A DNA stretch of 64,000 nt from Akkermansia muciniphila (lineage in GTDB: Bacteria > Verrucomicrobiota > Verrucomicrobiia > Verrucomicrobiales > Akkermansiaceae): positions 1,612,001-1,676,000 of the forward strand of contig NZ_CP114598.1 of NCBI RefSeq assembly GCF_030848305.1, in the 5' to 3' direction. The notes under the pieces were generated by a model. It saw only the letters and a program-made list of their open reading frames with translations. It was not told where the DNA came from and did not search any database. The translations under genes and the position numbers were made by a program. This document shows positions 63,277 to 64,000 of this stretch, piece by piece. Positions within the stretch are counted from its first letter, which is position 1. Every line of letters begins with the position of its first letter.

Positions 63277-64000
63277 CTAATCCCCGGTTTCAAGCAGCAG
63301 CCGCATGTCTTCCGGCAGGGGGGCTTCCGCGGTGAAGGTCTCTTCATCAAACGGAAATTCCAGCCGGCAGGCATGCAGCGCATGGCGCGGCAGAACCAGC
63401 CGCTCCTCCAGTTCCCGGCTCCATCCATGCTGGATGTATTCCAGATAGCAATGTTCGGACGGACCGTAAATTTTGTCACCCAGGATGGGATGTCCCAAGT
63501 GTGCCAAATGCACGCGTATCTGGTGCATGCGTCCCGTTTCCGGAATGCACCGGACCAGCGCCAGAGGGCCCCAGCGTGTGTTCCACGTTCGTTCTTTCCG
63601 GAAAACGGTAGTGCATGCTTTGCCGGCTGGATGCACGGCCTGTTTGACCCATATGCGGCTTTCCGCCACTTCCCCCTGTCTCAAAATGGGGGCGGCACAT
63701 GCTGTTTCCGTCCATTCAGGCCATCCTTGCACGATCGCCAGATATTCCTTGTGCATCAGGCGCCGCTGCATGGCTCTTCCCAGCTCCCTGGCCGCTCTTT
63801 TGTTTTTAGAAATCAGCGTCAGGCCGCTGGTTTCCCGGTCCAGCCTGTTGACCAGGGAAAGGGCGGCTCCGTTGGCTATTTCGTAGCTTAGCAGGGCTTC
63901 CACCCCTTCCAGAAGGTTGGGTTCCTTTTTCCCGTTGGACGGGTGGACGATGAGGGGCGCCCCCTTGTCCACCACAATCCAGTCCCCGGATTCCGCCGCT
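63277..64000 (-). CDS. RluA-type RNA pseudouridine synthase, 5' end outside window
   Basis: The frame stays open to the right edge, so the start is not seen. The visible ~240 residues contain the catalytic motif VNRLDRETSGLTLIS (Asp of RLD), KEYLAIVQG, GRMHQIRVHLAHLGHPILGDKIYG (shortened: HQIRVHLAHLGHPILGD) and a terminal RLEFPF. The upstream part, reading WIVVDKGAPLIVHPSNG, is the usual region before the active site. It isomerises uridine in rRNA or tRNA. The subtype (RluA, RluC or RluD, or TruC) cannot be fixed. It is convergent with the nitroreductase, 12 bp apart. Confidence 0.9.
   Translation of the reverse strand, partial: AAESGDWIVVDKGAPLIVHPSNGKKEPNLLEGVEALLSYEIANGAALSLVNRLDRETSGLTLISKNKRAARELGRAMQRRLMHKEYLAIVQGWPEWTETACAAPILRQGEVAESRIWVKQAVHPAGKACTTVFRKERTWNTRWGPLALVRCIPETGRMHQIRVHLAHLGHPILGDKIYGPSEHCYLEYIQHGWSRELEERLVLPRHALHACRLEFPFDEETFTAEAPLPEDMRLLLETGD

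Overview
The window looks like a chromosomal segment of a Verrucomicrobiota bacterium, most likely Akkermansia or a close relative. This is inferred from content, not from a database search. The points behind it are a fairly GC-rich coding sequence, weak or absent Shine-Dalgarno sites, an SHD1-type domain (common in Planctomycetes and Verrucomicrobia), an LptD-type Gram-negative outer membrane, and genes suited to host-glycan use: permuted sialic-acid mutarotases, GH97, and a metzincin with an NPCBM domain. No phage, CRISPR array, insertion sequence or replication origin was seen.

Layout. 1-3030: tail of a beta-ketoacyl synthase, a BioF-type enzyme and three small membrane proteins. 3031-4330: gene-poor, locally AT-rich, with one orphan ORF. 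4386-7494 (minus): aspS and hisS. 7985-13417: a compact NiFe-hydrogenase maturation operon, hypB-F-C-D-E, with no hypA and no hydrogenase subunits in view. 13525-17877: a chaperone cluster dnaK-groES-groEL, preceded by a textbook sigma-54 promoter and palindromic upstream sites. 17981-20825: a PepSY-like protein and a PiT phosphate transporter. 21084-21373: two divergent tRNA-Gly genes. 21410-26240: a polysaccharide export cassette (secreted protein, beta-barrel, BY-kinase, SLBB export protein) without glycosyltransferases.

26837-30660: a double-HTH protein, ruvA, gap and pgk. 30906-40221: a TraB/GumN protein, a GH97 glycosidase, a membrane Ser/Thr kinase and mfd. 40350-45141 (minus): a zincin-like SHD1 protein, then a permuted mutarotase fused to an MFS transporter, then a stand-alone permuted mutarotase, which together probably handle sialic acid. 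45271-50613: a coiled-coil secreted protein, a PHP phosphatase, pta, tilS, a type-B L31 gene and a polytopic membrane protein. 50745-50932: tRNA-Phe and tRNA-Pro, followed by an AT-richer segment with an NlpE-like lipoprotein and a 59-codon membrane ORF. 52134-64000: an outer-membrane barrel, UDP-sugar dehydrogenase, malate dehydrogenase, an (alpha/alpha)6 glycosidase, a secreted metzincin, lptD, a nitroreductase and the start of an RluA-type pseudouridine synthase that runs off the window.

The observations I rate highest are: (1) apparent sigma-54 control of the dnaK-groESL cluster; (2) the mutarotase-MFS fusion, whose predicted topology places the epimerase at the periplasmic mouth of the transporter; (3) Cys-Gly-rich C-terminal tails on three abundant proteins encoded here (GroEL, GAPDH, PGK); (4) the glycosidase-metzincin pair. 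Gene functions are assigned from motifs and family knowledge; promoters, terminators and starts were read by eye.
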